A stretch of 64,000 bases of DNA from assembly GCF_905115235.1 (NCBI RefSeq), contig NC_051852.1:149592027-149656026 (forward strand), read 5' to 3'. Shown piece after piece: positions 34,915 to 47,760 of this stretch (positions are counted from its first letter, which is position 1; each line of letters begins with the position of its first letter). The notes beneath the pieces are model-generated. The model saw only the letters and a list, made by a program, of their open reading frames with translations, was not told the DNA's origin and did not search any database. The DNA is from Hermetia illucens. Its lineage: Eukaryota; Arthropoda; Insecta; Diptera; Stratiomyidae. Position numbers and translations under genes: made by a program.

Positions 34915-37900
34915 ATTTTTTTTTTATGGATGGATGAGGAAACCCTAAAAAGATGCTGCTGCGCCAGGTTCCAGCAATGTGCAGGATTCTCACCCACTAA
35001 AACCACCCCACTTCTCCGTCCATATCCCCACGGGACCACTGTGAAATATTACTTTTCGGGTCCGTCGCACTTTCCGAGCTCGTTCCAGGTCCTTCAGCTT
35101 CTTCTGTATCGCAGTTACTGTTCCGCTTATCGCACTCCAATTTGCCGCGGACCTCCTCCACGAAATTATGGAGTCCAATAACTGCGTTGACAACGTCATT
35201 TCACCTTCTTCTTTCATTCGCGGATCTATTACAGTGGAACATAACATGCTTCGGGTCCTCGGGAGTAGCGGCGCATTCGGGACAGTCTGGGTACTTTTCC
35301 AGTGTGTAAGCACTTCCTGTGTCCACCGTGTCCCGTAAAGAACTGTGTTAGGTGGTAATTCAATTCTTCATGTTTGCGCTCCACCCATCTCTCAACACAG
35401 GGGATCAGCCAGCGGTCTTTCTTAGAATTATTCCACCGTTGCTGCTATCTCCTGTCAAGCTCCTTCCTAGTGGCCGTACGGAAGCCCGCAGTCACTTTGA
35501 CCGGATTAACTCTCCTTCTCCGGTAGAGATAGTGTGCCTCATTCGCTAGAAGATCCAAGGGAATCATCCCCGCGATGACACACACTGCCTCACCTAATAT
35601 CGTCCCATATGCACTGCACACCCTCAGCGCAATTGGCGGGTATACCGAACTTACCCTTCCCGGGTTCATTGTGTTATCTAGTGTGCACGTCCAGACAGGA
35701 GCCGCGTACAGCAGGATGGATATCACCACCCTTGCGATCAGCAGCCGACGACTAGATTTTGGCCCTCCAATATCAGGTATCATCCTTGCTAGAGATGAAC
35801 TAGCCTTTGCTGCCTTTTCGCGCGCATAGTCCAGGTGCTTGAAGCTCAACTTGGCATCGATCATTACCCCCAGGTATCGATTTTGAAACGACCGCGTGAT
35901 TACCAACCCGGATTTTGATAGTGTTGTTTTTTCTGAGATTGGTAATAAGGACCACCTCCGTCCTATCTTCCGTTAAGTCCAGTTTCACCATTTGGAGCCA
36001 TGTTTTGATGGCATGAATGGTTTCATTTGCATTCAGCTAACTCGACGAACGGAAGCAGCCTGTTGTATACCACCTTCTCCAGCAGCTACCCCATAGTGTC
36101 TAAAAGACCGATAGGGCGATATGAACAGGGTGCGCCAGGTGGATTTCGGGGCTTCGGTAGCAAAACCAACCTGTGCTTTTTCACTGGGCGGGAAACACTC
36201 CTTCGACCATACACGATTCAAATGTATTTATGAATCATACGAGCCTAATTTTAGCAGGAAACTTCAGCGCTTTGTTCGGAATTCCGTCCAAACCCGGAGC
36301 CTTATTTTCCCGCAACTCGTCCATAGATCTCCCGCAGTCCTCGGTCACCCCGTTAACCGAACCATTGGATAAAGTCCACTTTCTTCCTGTTGTAGGAAAT
36401 GCTGCTTCGAAGATCGCGATATTCCTTCTCGGACTGCCGATGTTCTAGCTTCCGCTTGGTCCCTTCGCAAAGCCCCCTCGCTCGCAGACACGATGCTTTC
36501 AGCAGCGAGGTTTCTTAGTTCCACCAGTAGTTTGGTTTCCTACTATGATTGAACTTGCGTCGCGGCATTGTAGAGTTGCATGACTCAGTTACCCGTTGAC
36601 ATAACTGGCTCACTTTTTCCAGCGCCGTACCCTTCGGGTTGTAACCTCCTTCTAAAGCCGGAATGTCTCTTCCTCGCAAGCTCCAATGGACCACCCAGCC
36701 ATCCTGGTTTTTCCGCTTCTGTTGCTCACTCGACTGTTGCCTTCCCCGTTCCTGATGTCGAGAAAGATGGCCTGGTAGTCCCTGCGGCTGTAGTGTTCGG
36801 GCCAGACCATCCTCTCTCGCCAAAAAGCTACTGAGGTAAGTCAGATCGACAATTGAGCCTAGCCCTTTTGCCTCAGAAGGCATCCTAGTACGATGTCCAG
36901 CTGCGCGAAGCTTTCGAGCAGGATTTGGCCCCTGGTATTCGTCACTCAAATTCCCCAGTCTAAGGCTTACGGATTTAAATCGCCGGCAATGATTTTGCGG
37001 CTGTGGTCTCTAGCGCCCACCACCAAGCCGTCTAGCATCTCCTCATATTGCGCTAATGTTGCACTAGGAGTGGCATAGCAGCTGTACATATGAACGCCGT
37101 TGACGTTTGGCCTTACAAAACCGGCTCCTAGAAATGCCATTGTTTCTTGAATGCCCAAATCGCCGCGATGAGTTTCTCACCCACCTAGCACTAACGTAAC
37201 TTCGGTACGATTCACATATTACCGCCGAGTCTACATTCGACTGGAATCGTTTGCGAGAGCAAGTCTTGAGCTGCTTCGGAATGGTTGAGGTTGATTTTTA
37301 TCAACCTTATTGTCCTACGATTCACTTTCCTCCTGTATGCCGGGCACCTGCATATATCTTGCGTGCAGTCTTTGATAAGGTGGCCCTCTTTTCCACACTT
37401 CTTGCACCTTCTCGACCTATTGTGCTCATTGGTAATGATTGCAGGCTGTAAACCTCCATATGCTTTCTTCATCCTTTTGATTGTACTTTCTCCTATTCCG
37501 CTCAGGTTGAATTGCTCCCTTAGCGCACTACAGATATCCTCTTGTGATGTGACCTAAGCCTTTGCATTCTATTACTACCTGTTGCTTACGAAGTTTTACG
37601 TGTGCTATTCACCTAGCACCTTTTCCACTTCACCGCGAAAACTATCCACTGTCTTCTCGCGAGATTTGTTTAGCTTCAGCATCAGATCCCCTTTTGTATA
37701 CGCCTGATACGACTAAGACTGCCGCCCAAGTCTGTCAATTCAAAGGATATCGAATAAATAATGATTATTGACGGACGAACCTTTTTTGTCCATTCTTCGG
37801 GTTTACGAGTTATACACTCTTCCCCTTTTGTTAAAGTTTGATGCTGTAATTGAAGAACTACCCGGAACTTTGCCCGCGTTCTCACCTACCTTATGTTGAG

Positions 37901-38410
37901 GAGACGTCGTCACCTGTGTCTCCCGCGTGACTTTGCCACATGACGCTTGAGCGTTTTTCTCCTCCACTGCCCTAATATCAGACAACTTAATGCCAACTAT
38001 TAGAGCCCTGATATATAAGTGGATATTCCGTCTCTTCTTAATGAACTCACAGAGTACATTTATGCGTTCCCCCAGTGAAATAAACGCTGTTGCAGTTTGT
38101 CGCCTTCCACGATCGTTCTTTCATAGCATCGATAATTATGTCAGTCTGAGGACGCTCCAAGTTTCTTTCCGAGTCCCGCGATGAATCTCGACTCGGGTAA
38201 TGTTGGCCTCAGTGGTGACCTCCCAAGTTTTGAACTTTTGCGAAAAGGATCCAGTGTAGATCTCATTTCCCCTTAAATGTCTACGAGTAACCCCATTGCG
38301 TACTCACATTCAGAGTTGCATCCTCTATCTTTGTAACCAAAGAATGAGAGCAGACTCACAGGACTTTCCACGCTGGTTGGTTTTCATTAATTCAGCAAGA
38401 ATGAAGTCAA
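34915..38410 (-). mobile_element. R1-like LINE (R1-B), longest copy, ORF1 and ORF2 remnants
   Basis: Poly(A) as T10 at 34916-34925. Minus strand in order: RT C-terminus (35445-35906: IDAKLSFKHLDYAREKAAKA, PVWTCTLDNTMNPGRVSSVY), first RT blocks near 36050-36250 (SCMVEGVFPAQ), endonuclease-RT linker, endonuclease piece YSCYATPSATLAQYEEMLDG with VVGARDHSRKIIAGDLNP (36970-37120), ORF2 start IKINLNHSEAAQDLLSQT (37260-37310) and ORF1 C-terminus with the CX2CX4HX4C zinc knuckle CKKCGKEGHLIKDC (about 37370-37410). ORF1 N-terminal remnants run on to about 38350. Many breaks. Confidence 0.75.
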
Positions 38411-40395
38411 GCTGATCTGTCTGAAGTTTTTTGGATTAAAATAGTCATCTTTCCAAGGTTTCAGTATGAAGGCTACCTTAACCTTTTGCCAAGAGGAAGG
38501 CACGTAGCCCAGAGCAAGACATCATCGAAAAAGATTTCTTAGAGGTTGCTCTAAGTGCTCCATATCCTCCTTTAGCATTGCCGGATAGATGCCATCCATG
38601 CCAGGTACTTTGAAATGTTCAAAGGACAGTATGGCAGCTCTCATCTTTTCATGGGTAACAACCGCTCTCGTAGTGTTCCAGTTCCCCTGCGTGTTGCAGG
38701 GGTTGCAAGAATCATCAACTCTCCCCCTGCCACTTCTCTCACCCGTTCTCCCGAGTGGTGTACTTACAGGAGGGTCTGAACTGATTCCAGTCTGGAACTC
38801 GTGAAAGAACCGTCGGGTTTTCTAAGAGAGTCCAACTTGGCCGACTCATCCCTTTTAAGGACTCTGCACAGCCTGAAGTCTCTCTTTCGCTTTCCAGGTC
38901 CTCATAGTACGCTCTAAAGGAATCTCGTTTCGAACACCTAACGAACCTCTTATATTCATACTGTAGGTTCCTGAAATTTAACCAGTCTTCGTTCGGTTCA
39001 GAAGTCGCCTGGTTGATTTCCCGAGTTTTTGCAATTCCCGGTTCCATCAAAGAACCGTTTTACCGCTTTGGCCTCCGGAAATAGAACAAGCCTCTTCATA
39101 GCACTCTCAAAGTGTCCAGTTCAGAGTTTCCGATTCATCAATGCCACAGATTCTGTTAAGGCGAACCTACGGCTCTTGTACCAGAAAAGTGTAGGCACAG
39201 TCCTGCAGCTTTGTGAGCTTCGCTGCCAACAGATAGGAGGAGGCTTTTGCACGTTGCAGGTTGATTTGACCAATCTTTATGTTTTTCGACATAAACTTAG
39301 TCTAATGTGTTACGGAAAATAGTTAGAAGCGTATGCCGCGGTCCGCGTGTGACGACGTTTTTCCTCACATCATACCGCCAGAGACTCGATCCCCTCGTAT
39401 TTGATTTCTCTGAGTCGCACTTGGAGGTACCGCAGTTCCCATGTCCTCATCCCTGAAAAATCTCATCTCATCCCGCAGAGCATTCGTCTGTTTTCCACTT
39501 AGCACCTTGACTGGTTTGCGGTGTCCGATTTGCATAGATTCGATCACTCGAACTGGAATTAAATCAGTTCCGCTTGTTCCTTGGAAAGTGTAGGAGAAGT
39601 TACTAGCAGGTAGGATTCACTTTGAAGTCCCTTCACCAGTGCGAACCCCCATACGGGGGTTCCGTCACTATATTCACTATCCTCCGCGCGCAGCTCATTG
39701 CAGGAGAGCGTACCGAAGATGCTGCATTTCGCTCTATATTGTGTGAGTCGAAGACCATCACTGTTCTTCACTCTCAAAATTTAGATGATGGTCTACAGTG
39801 TCCTGATATGACTGAATTTCAATCTATCTAGGAAAAAGTGGAATACTATATGATGACTTCCCCTGAGCACATTCAGACCCTTTTAGTCCAGTTCGAATAC
39901 CAAGTTGAAACCCTCCACGTTCGTAGATTTGTCCTTCGTGGCATTCATGAACTTTACCCTCCAGTGTCCAAAGTCCATGTCCGGGTTTTGTTCACCCAGC
40001 ATGCGGATGATGTCCTCTACCTTCCTTCGAGGGCCCGGTAACCAGCATCCGACATGTTCTGTCTTGCGTAGCTCAGTGTTCTCAATAGTGACTTGGGCGG
40101 GCCGCCAGTACTCAAGGTCTGGATTGTCTACTGAAGCCACTTTAAGGCAGCGTCGCCAGTGCACTGCAAATGAAGAAGCCCATCGCGAAAACCTTTATTG
40201 TTAAATTGTGGTTTCTCGCCAGGCTCCAGCATTTTTTTCCACAGGCATTCCCGGAAGATATTAAATTGTCTCTCTCATATTTTGCCATTATTGGAGGAAA
40301 CTCCCACGGCAGCAGTCAGAACAGAGGCTGTGTCTTCTTACCACTTGGAGAGTTTAAATCCTTCGTTTCCGTATTCATGTTTTGAACACCCTTAG
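38411..40395 (-). mobile_element. LINE-D: ORF1 with DUF4780-like domain plus start of RT
   Basis: Minus strand: ORF1 leader (40150-40390), then LEYWRPAQVTIENTELRKTE with GCWLPGPRRKVEDIIRMLGE and NPDMDFGHWRVKFMNATKDK (39900-40110), which resembles the DUF4780 pattern (WxP-block, N-P-x-x-x-x-x-x-WRV). Further down are a linker of the type that precedes LINE RTs (DWLNFRNLQYEYKRFVRCSKR, 38900-38990) and a first RT block (HEKMRAAILSFEHFKVPGMDG, about 38590-38660). The rest of the RT is absent. Confidence 0.6.
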
Positions 40396-41559
40396 TGTAG
40401 TAATAGACTTCTACACGCTCCCCCACCACGACAAGGTGGTGTCTGAGGGGAAGAGATCATAAAATATAGCATAATAAGTAATAAGACAATTAGGATGTGT
40501 GGTCCTATGTCAGGTAGATGTTTACATAAACTCGAGACCACTGGTTCCTCTATCGAACAATCCTTAAGACCTCGAAGCATTGACACCGGGATACTTTTTG
40601 GTGCAACAACCAATGATATCATTACCAGAGGTCAATAGGTCGCAGCAAGACCTTTACAATCGGTGCAGCAATTGAAGGAACTTCATCAAACATTCTGGAA
40701 TAGGTAGTCCCGCGAATATTAGCACCATTTAAGATCTAGGGCAAAAGGGTCCAAGGAATCCCTCAACGTAAAGCTTGGATAGCTGGTACTTATCCGAGAG
40801 CGCGATATCCCTCCTGAAAAATGGTCGTTAGGTCGCCCAGGAAGCGATGGCAAGATTCGTGCGGTAACTGTTCGATATCACGGTGCGCAAGAAAAACAAA
40901 TCGGAATCATCCATTTGTGTTCATTACTGGTGGAGATTCCGACTGAGGTAAATGAATCCCTTCTAGTGAAAAGATCGAAGAGTTCAGAGTGGGAAGAGCC
41001 AACATCGTAAAGATCGAAGCGAGCAGAGCAGAAACAAAGTACGGCAGAACCGATGACAATAAAACAAAGCTCAAATTTCTGAACATCTCCTGTAGTGTAA
41101 TGACCCAAGAAACCGCGTATCGCACCATGTACATGGGTAAGGGGACTCCTGAATCTGACAATTCTGTTTTCCACATTCGGTATGGTACTCTCTCAGAATA
41201 TTTCCAGGCCTACGCGGGATGCGTGGAATATAAGACGACCGTCGAGACATCATACAGGTCCTAAATCAATCACGTGCGATGTGCGAGGATACATCAAAAT
41301 TAGTGACGATAACGCATTGTGATGCGCTGCTAAATCACTTCACTTTTAAATACAAGGATATTATCCACGAAATTGATGAACTCTTCGCCCTATCGACAAT
41401 AAGGAGGAAGAGGGGTCTTCTACTATGAAAATGTGTTCAAATCTATAACATGCGATGAAGTTTCTTCTCCCATAGATGATATCGCTTGTTATCGTAGCAT
41501 GCGCTAGCTGCCCCTCCTAGCAAAAATCAAATCGGGGTGACTATAGAAGGCCATTATTT
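40396..41559. other. Unannotated stretch
   Basis: Several short frames, none with a recognised domain. No element ends found. Confidence 0.4.
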
Positions 41560-42007
41560 TTTTCAATGAAAGTTGTATAAAAAGGGAGATATCAAGCAGT
41601 GCTTCAATTATAGAAGTATCATGTTACTGAGTATCGTCTATAATATAGATACTAGGCTAGGCTGGATAGCCCCATAAGCCCACAACATCGTCGGCCTATA
41701 CCAAAGAGTTTTTACTCCAGACAAATCAGCAACAATCGTTGGAAAAACTTTTTTAATATGGCCATCAGTTGCATCATCTTTTTATTGAATTCAAGGCCGC
41801 CTATGATATCATTGCCCAGCATTAAACTGTACACGGTCATGGGAGAGTTCGGTATCCCGACGAAATTGATAAGACTGATTAGGCTGACCCTGATCAATGT
41901 GCGAGGCCAGATAAAAACAGCAGGATCACTTTCGGGACCATCAACAACAACGACATTAACAACGGTCTAAGATAAGGATATGCCCTATTGTGTATTCTTT
42001 TTAACCT
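41560..42007 (+). mobile_element. RTE-like LINE, internal RT fragment
   Basis: Plus strand carries KKGDIKQCFNYRSIMLLSI-like sequence, then the FIEFKAAYDI segment near 41780 and KLIRLIRLTLINVRGQIKT (41860-41920). The INNGLR segment follows. It is cut at 42007 by a CTGT repeat. Confidence 0.65.
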
Positions 42008-42222
42008 GGTCCTGCCCCCTTTCCATGTATGGGGAGCCCTCCTTTAAACTCTACCTAAATTTATATCACTCACTATATGCGTGGGATTTCATAGTTCCCA
42101 TCTATCCACCAAATTTCATTCGGATCGGTTTAGATATTTTGGAGAAAAGTGTGTGTGACAGACAGACAGACATACAGACATTGAATCGATTTTAATAAGG
42201 TTTTGTTTTACACAAAACCTTA
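42008..42222 (+). repeat. Palindrome-ended CTGT repeat family, 3' part with complete hairpin
   Basis: Order: CATGTATGGGGAGCCCTCC, ACTCTACCTAAATTTATATC, TTCATTCGGATCGGTTTAG, the (ACAG)n run at 42158-42179, ATTGAATCGATTTTAAT, then the hairpin AAGGTTTTGT-TTTAC-ACAAAACCTT at 42197-42221. This copy shows the 3' end of the family most clearly. Confidence 0.7.
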
Positions 42223-44140
42223 AAAAAGGGAAAAATGTATGTTCACCAGGAGGAGAAAAAAACTTAGAAAAAGGTATTTTCGTTGCGAGTTGCAAAAGGA
42301 GTTGGAAAAGGTGGGCAGAAGGTGGATGAATCTTTAAAACAATGCGGATACACATATCCATTTATATTGAAGAAAATTGTAATCACCAGGCTAAAGGAGG
42401 AAAAAAATCTACAAATATGTATAAAGGTTCATGGTTGTGAAGGGAGGAAAAATCACGAGAAAATTTCGGAGTCTTCTGAATTATTATCTCCATTATTATG
42501 CAGAACAGGTTAGAAGAGAAAGACTTGCAAAATAGTATACAGGCTGAGCGGGGTGGGAGATGGAGAAAATCGTCGTAAAGTAGAGGAAAATTTTTAAAAG
42601 CTGTAGGACCTGCGTCAATAATAATAAATTTATCAGTGAGAAAATCAAATCATCAACTAATATAATCTGTCAACTTTTTAGAGCAGTAAATTAGTTCAGA
42701 AATGCCCTTTGTCATACTATGAACGGGGTTCTTGCTGCTTCTTTAGAATATGAAAGTAATTCCTATTTCCCCAAAGAACTACGCTCATGTAATTTATACA
42801 AGGACGACAATGCACATTAAGTCTAACTTCATTATATGTTAGTCTCCCTATTCCGGTTCCGAGGAGAATCACAAGCGTAAGAGTCCGATATAAGTTTTCT
42901 GCTTGCTATAGATCTTTTCCCCACAAAAGGAATTTTTTTTTAAGTAATCTGATTCTTTCACACGTTCTCCTATGGATATCTAAAAACGGAAATTTGATGA
43001 AGACTATTTCCGAAATTACAGCGGCAATGGTGTAATACTTTATGAAGTGCGGCGAATTTGGCGGTACCTCGGTTTTCAATCGACAAATTGATCAAACTTA
43101 GCTATTACGATATTTACAATTTTACGTTCTACGTATCATTCACCAACAATTGTACTCGTATTTAACCGCTTTTCCCTCTTTCTGCGATTCCCGGAAGTTC
43201 AAATCATGCCAAATTCAGAAGTATCTTTTCTTAATAGGGATTAATGGGCTACATCCAAAGAGTGCCTATTCTGTCTTTAGTTCCAGTGTAGATTTTGGCC
43301 CACGTAGCCCCCACACCGATTATCTTGAATATGACCTACTAAACCTGCACTCCAGAGCGATGTTTATGGCTCAAAGAATTATTTGTAAAGAAAAGTTTGA
43401 AGTCATTATGTTGACCAAACCACGAATTTAGATTGCCTCTAAATCTTTTACAAGTGAATAAGATTCACCTCCAAGAAATATTCAATTAGCAGTTTTCGTT
43501 GGTGGAAGCGATATGTAATATTGAAAGGGTAGTAATCGCAGAGCTGTGTAATCATTTAATGTGTGCATGTGTATAAGAGACAGAAATTATACGCCCCCAT
43601 TCCATGAATATTTTGTGGCACGAGAGGGCTTACTGATATTGAACAAGAAGTTGGTTCTTCATGAGAAGAAAAGCTATTATAGATTGATTACGCTACGGTG
43701 TTGCATGGTTCAGTACATGATATACACAATACAATCAAATTAAACAAGGTTTCCCAAGCTCTATTTTTAAGAGCCTATAATTTTGCATTTTGAACTATCT
43801 ATATTAGTCCCAGCCGGCTCTTTATAAAATAAACCTTATGGATAAAATCCATGAATAAAATTTTGCATGTAAATAATATTACCGCAGATCTAAAAGGAGC
43901 CACCATTAATCTAACTAGTTCTGCCGTATCTCTTGAATATAACATTTTAGTCATCGTTCGCAGCTTCTGATTGTAATTTTAAATGTTGTCTTAAGTCATT
44001 GAATAGGCAGATGAGATGCTAAATTGTAAGCATTTCGCACCTTTGGTAACAAATATTTTTTCGCCAATTAATTTACTTCTTTGAATAAATCCACTATTTT
44101 TTTATTGGACCTTGACGTGTGTACTGTTGAGAAAAAAATT
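42223..44140. other. AT-rich stretch without recognised genes
   Basis: Includes the Tn5 mosaic-end match at 43567-43583. No domain, repeat or RNA recognised otherwise. Confidence 0.45.
43567..43583 (+). other. 17-nt exact match to the Tn5 mosaic end (library adapter)
   Basis: ATGTGTATAAGAGACAG equals positions 3-19 of the 19-bp hyperactive Tn5 mosaic end present in Nextera-type libraries. The two preceding bases differ (GC instead of AG) and no further adapter sequence precedes it. An exact 17-mer is unlikely by chance in 64 kb, so residual adapter or a chimeric join is the first explanation to test. Confidence 0.6.
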
Positions 44141-45083
44141 ATCATCATCAACGGCCCAATAACCGGTATCCAGTCTAGGTCTGCCTTAATAAGGAACTCC
44201 AGGCGTCCCGGTTTTGCGCCGAGGTCCACCAATTCGATATCCCTAAAAGCTGCTTAGCTTCCTGACCTACGCCATCACTCCGTTTCAAGCAGAGTTTGCC
44301 TCATCTCCTTTTTCTACCATAGATATTGCCTTATAGACTCAACGGGTGGGATCATCCTCATCCATACGGATTAAGTGACCCACCCACCGTAACCTATTGA
44401 GCCAGATTTTATTCACAACCTGACGGTCTTGGTATCGCTCATAGATTTCGTCGTTATGTAGGCTACGGAATCGTCCATCCTCATGTAGTGGCCAAATATT
44501 CTTCGGAGGGTTCTTCTCTCAAATGCGGCCAAGAGTTCGCAATTTTTTTTTTTAAGAACCCAAGTCTCCGAGGAATACATGAGAACTGGCAAGATCATTG
44601 CCTTGTACAGAGCTTTGAATCTATGATGAGACGTTTTGAGCGAAACAGTTTTTGTAAGCTGAAATAGGCTCAGTTGGCTGCCACAAACGGATTTCATCGT
44701 CTTAGCTGTTATTGGTTGTGATTTTCGACCCTATCAACGGTCTTAAAGTTGTATTCTTCTATCTTTATTCTTCTCGTTTGACCATTGCGGTTTAATGTTG
44801 TTGGTTGGTTGGTTTTTGGTGCTGGCATTGCTACCATATATTTTGTCTTGCCTTCATTGATGTGCAGCCCAAGATCTCGCGCCGCCTGCTCGATCTGAAT
44901 GAAGGCAGTTTCTACGTCTTGGGTGGTTCTTCCCATGATGTCGATGTCGTCAGCATAGACCAGTAGTTGGGTGGACTTAAAGAGGATAGTACTCCTCGCA
45001 TTTACCTCGGCATCACGGATCACTTTCTCCAGGGCCAGGTTAAGGAAGACGCATGATAGGGCATCCCCTTGTCATAGACCGTA
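44141..45083 (-). mobile_element. RTE-like LINE, 5'-truncated copy
   Basis: Minus strand: IRDAEVNARSTILFKSTQLL, VYADDIDIMGRTTQDVETAF, ARDLGLHINEGKTKYMVAM (44820-45010), then ALYKAMILPVLMYSSETWVL and RRTLRRIFG (44500-44620). The 3' end begins at the plus-strand ATCATCATCAACGGCC (44141). Few breaks. The 5' cut is in the RT near 45083. Confidence 0.8.
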
Positions 45084-45404
45084 CGTATTAATATACATTA
45101 CCAAATACTTTTAGCCAATAAAAAGGAAAATATCTTCAAAGGCAAATCTTTCACTCAAAATTTCGGCTAACTAACTACCTCCTAATTCAAACCATGTTTG
45201 TTTAGGTTTGGCAAGCACGATGGATGCGCCTTTAAACCTTAGTTGAGAAGTACTTTTGTCATTTTTTAGTTTCCCCATTGAGAGCGGCTTTCTTCGAGAA
45301 TTTCTCTGATTGTGATCATCTGGGTTATTCTCAATCTTAATTCTGGTAATGGTTTTACGGCACCTCCCAAGGTTTGTGGCTCGACCGCTGAGTGCTAGGA
45401 AAAA

Positions 45405-45800
45405 CTACCCAACGGAAAAATCTGAAAAAAAAACAAGAGACTGCCACTATATGGTGCCTGGGCTCCAAAATACCCTCCATACCGATATATGTTCAAATAA
45501 AGTTAACTACAAAACCCCCTTAAGCTTATCGTGGCACTACGCCAATGTAGGCTATAGAATATAGTTTCGTGAAAATCGCATTATCACTAACAAAGTTATA
45601 ATAGGTCAAAGTTGTCGCTTCTTTGCAAATTCAAGGCTTTGAATGTCAATATCACCCTAAAATGGATATTCTCACATACTATATGCATATATTACGTGCT
45701 ACGTATTAATAGGATAAATGCACACTCAAGTCTTTATAAAAGAAATAAACAAAACCTTTCAAACCTGAAGCGTCCAGCTTCCGCGCTTTCCTAACTTCTT
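45405..45800 (-). repeat. Palindrome-ended CTGT repeat family, 5' part
   Basis: Matches 11025-11392 in the same orientation: shared segments are AACAAAGTTATAATA-GTCAAAGTTGTCGC, GAATGTCAATATCA and ATGCATATATTACGTGCTACGTA. It ends at the diverged GAAGCGTCCAGCTTCCGC terminus. The CTGT tract and hairpin are absent. Confidence 0.6.
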
Positions 45801-45839
45801 CTGTTTTTAGCAGTTAGTTATTTATTATAGGATTACTGC

Positions 45840-47585
45840 GATCATGGAATTCATCGCATCCCAATCCTCCTGGCAAGCTACCATTCTCCCGAAAAAAATT
45901 TCCGGTGATAGCTCTTCACCTAGAGTTTCCTCTAGGTTCTTCCACGAACCTAGGACATTGAATGAATACGTGCGCTGGGTCCTCTGGGACCTCGTCGCAG
46001 TTTGGATAATTATGTGAGGTGTCTAATTTAAACCTGTACAGGTATTGACGGTATCCTCCATGGCCGGTGAGAAACTGGGTGAGATTATAATTGATCTTCC
46101 CATGCTTTCTCTCCAGCCACTTCCCGATGGAAGGGATCAACCTGTAAGTCCAACGACCCTTTTCTGACTGGTTCCATCGCTGTTGCCATCTGCTTATGCA
46201 TCCCTCCCTTTCGGCTTTTTTCACCTGCGAGAAAGGAGATATGGACCTGGTGTTATAAATGTTCATCAACTCGGCTGCCAGGATGTCAATCGGCATCATT
46301 CCCGAGATTACGAACGCTCCATCATCTGATACGGCCTTGAAGGCAGAACACGACCTTAAGGCTGTTCTTCTGTAGACCGTACTCAGTTTATGTGCAGTGC
46401 CTAAAACTTGCAGCGCTTTTCCCCAACCTGGGACTGCATACTACAAGATAGAACTCACCACCTTGGCTATGAGTAGCCTGCAAGTATACCGCGGTCCTCC
46501 TACGTTCGGTATCATCCTTGCCAGAGCCAGTGGTGGATGCTTTTTCGCACGTATGCTCGACGTGCTGCTTAAAATTGAGTTTTTCGTCTATCTTCACCCT
46601 CTAGATTCTAGTGCAGGCGTAATTTCTTTTGCGGCGCTTAGTGATGAGGACCGCTTTCGTCTTTTCCTCCCCGAGTGCCAGTCCAACACTCTCTAACCGA
46701 GACATAACAATACTGATTACTTCGTTTGAGTACAACTCAGCATACCCGAGATGCTTTGCGACCACAACCAGTGCTATATCGTCTGCGTAACCCACCACCG
46801 TGACCTACTCCGGAGCCGGAAGATTAAGCACATAATTATACATGATGTTCCACACTAGTGGACCCAGTACAGAGTCCTGTGGGACACCCGCGGAGACAAT
46901 GTACTTCTTGGGTCTATCATCGGTATTATACCAGAGCGTCCGCCCTTGCAAGTAGCTATCGATAATAGCGGCAAGGTAGGTGGGAACACCAATCGTCGCC
47001 AGAGACTTTCATATAAGGTTCCAATTGGTCGAGTTGAACGCATTTCTGGGCTTTGCTGTCGCCTATTCGACTACAGATCTCCAGCAGCTCGTTCCTGGCG
47101 ACTGGTGGAATCGGCATCACATTCAAGGGGCGCTGGAAAGTGTCAGTACCCTCCTCTTCCTGAGGAAATAACCTCTGGATTATTTTCAACAAATTTTCTA
47201 ATGGGAAATGAGAATCTCCTAGGCATCGACGCGTCACATGCTTTAGAGATGCTTTGTGTGACATGGAGAGCTCTATCGGTGGAGGTGCCTGCTGTGCTAG
47301 GCAGGTCTAACCACACCTCCATGAATGTTTGCTCATCCATCGCTTTTGCAGAGCATCCTGATGTTCTTTGGGATTTCGGCTTCCGTGGTGCGGGTCTCCT
47401 GCCTTGTGACTCCGTCCATAGTTGCAAAGATTGCCTGGTGGTCGCTGTACGTGAAGTTCTCGCTAACTGACAAAAGTCAGATCTAAAATTGAATCAGATC
47501 CCCTTTCCGATAAGTGTTTACATCACCTTGGTTGGCTAGAACTGCATCCAACTGGGCAAATGCTTCTAATAAGCACCTTCCGTTA
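45840..47585 (-). mobile_element. R1-like LINE (R1-D), RT C-terminal two-thirds
   Basis: Minus strand: YADDIALVVVAKHLGYAELY with LALGEEKTKAVLITKRRKR (46640-46790), IDEKLNFKQHVEHTCEKAS (46540-46595), MMPIDILAAELMNIYNTRS, and the C-terminal QFLTGHGGYRQYLYRFKLD with NYPNCDEVPEDPAHVFIQCP (45930-46080). Earlier RT and linker pieces extend to about 47430. Breaks at several places. Confidence 0.75.
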
Positions 47586-47760
47586 GTCTCTTTGCTGTCT
47601 GTCTGTCTGTCCGTCACACGCATTTTTCTCGGAGACGGTTGTACCGATTCAAACCAACTTTAGCGAAAAGGTGGGAACTGTGAACGCTCACACGTCCAGT
47701 GAGTTACATAACTCTAAGTTAAATTTAAGGGGGGGGGGGGGTGTGATCCCTCCATTCCAA
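47586..47760 (-). repeat. Palindrome-ended CTGT repeat family, fragment with G12 run
   Basis: CTGTCTGTCTGTCTGTCCGTCACACGC followed by CGGAGACGGTTGTACCGATT is the antisense of the ACAG/GGTTTAGCCGTTTTGGAG region. A run of 12 G begins near 47730. Confidence 0.6.

Noticed and set aside
42240-42513. Plus-strand frame MRVAKGVGKGGQKVDESLK as a host gene
   Set aside because: Low complexity, no signal peptide, no splice context and no recognised family.
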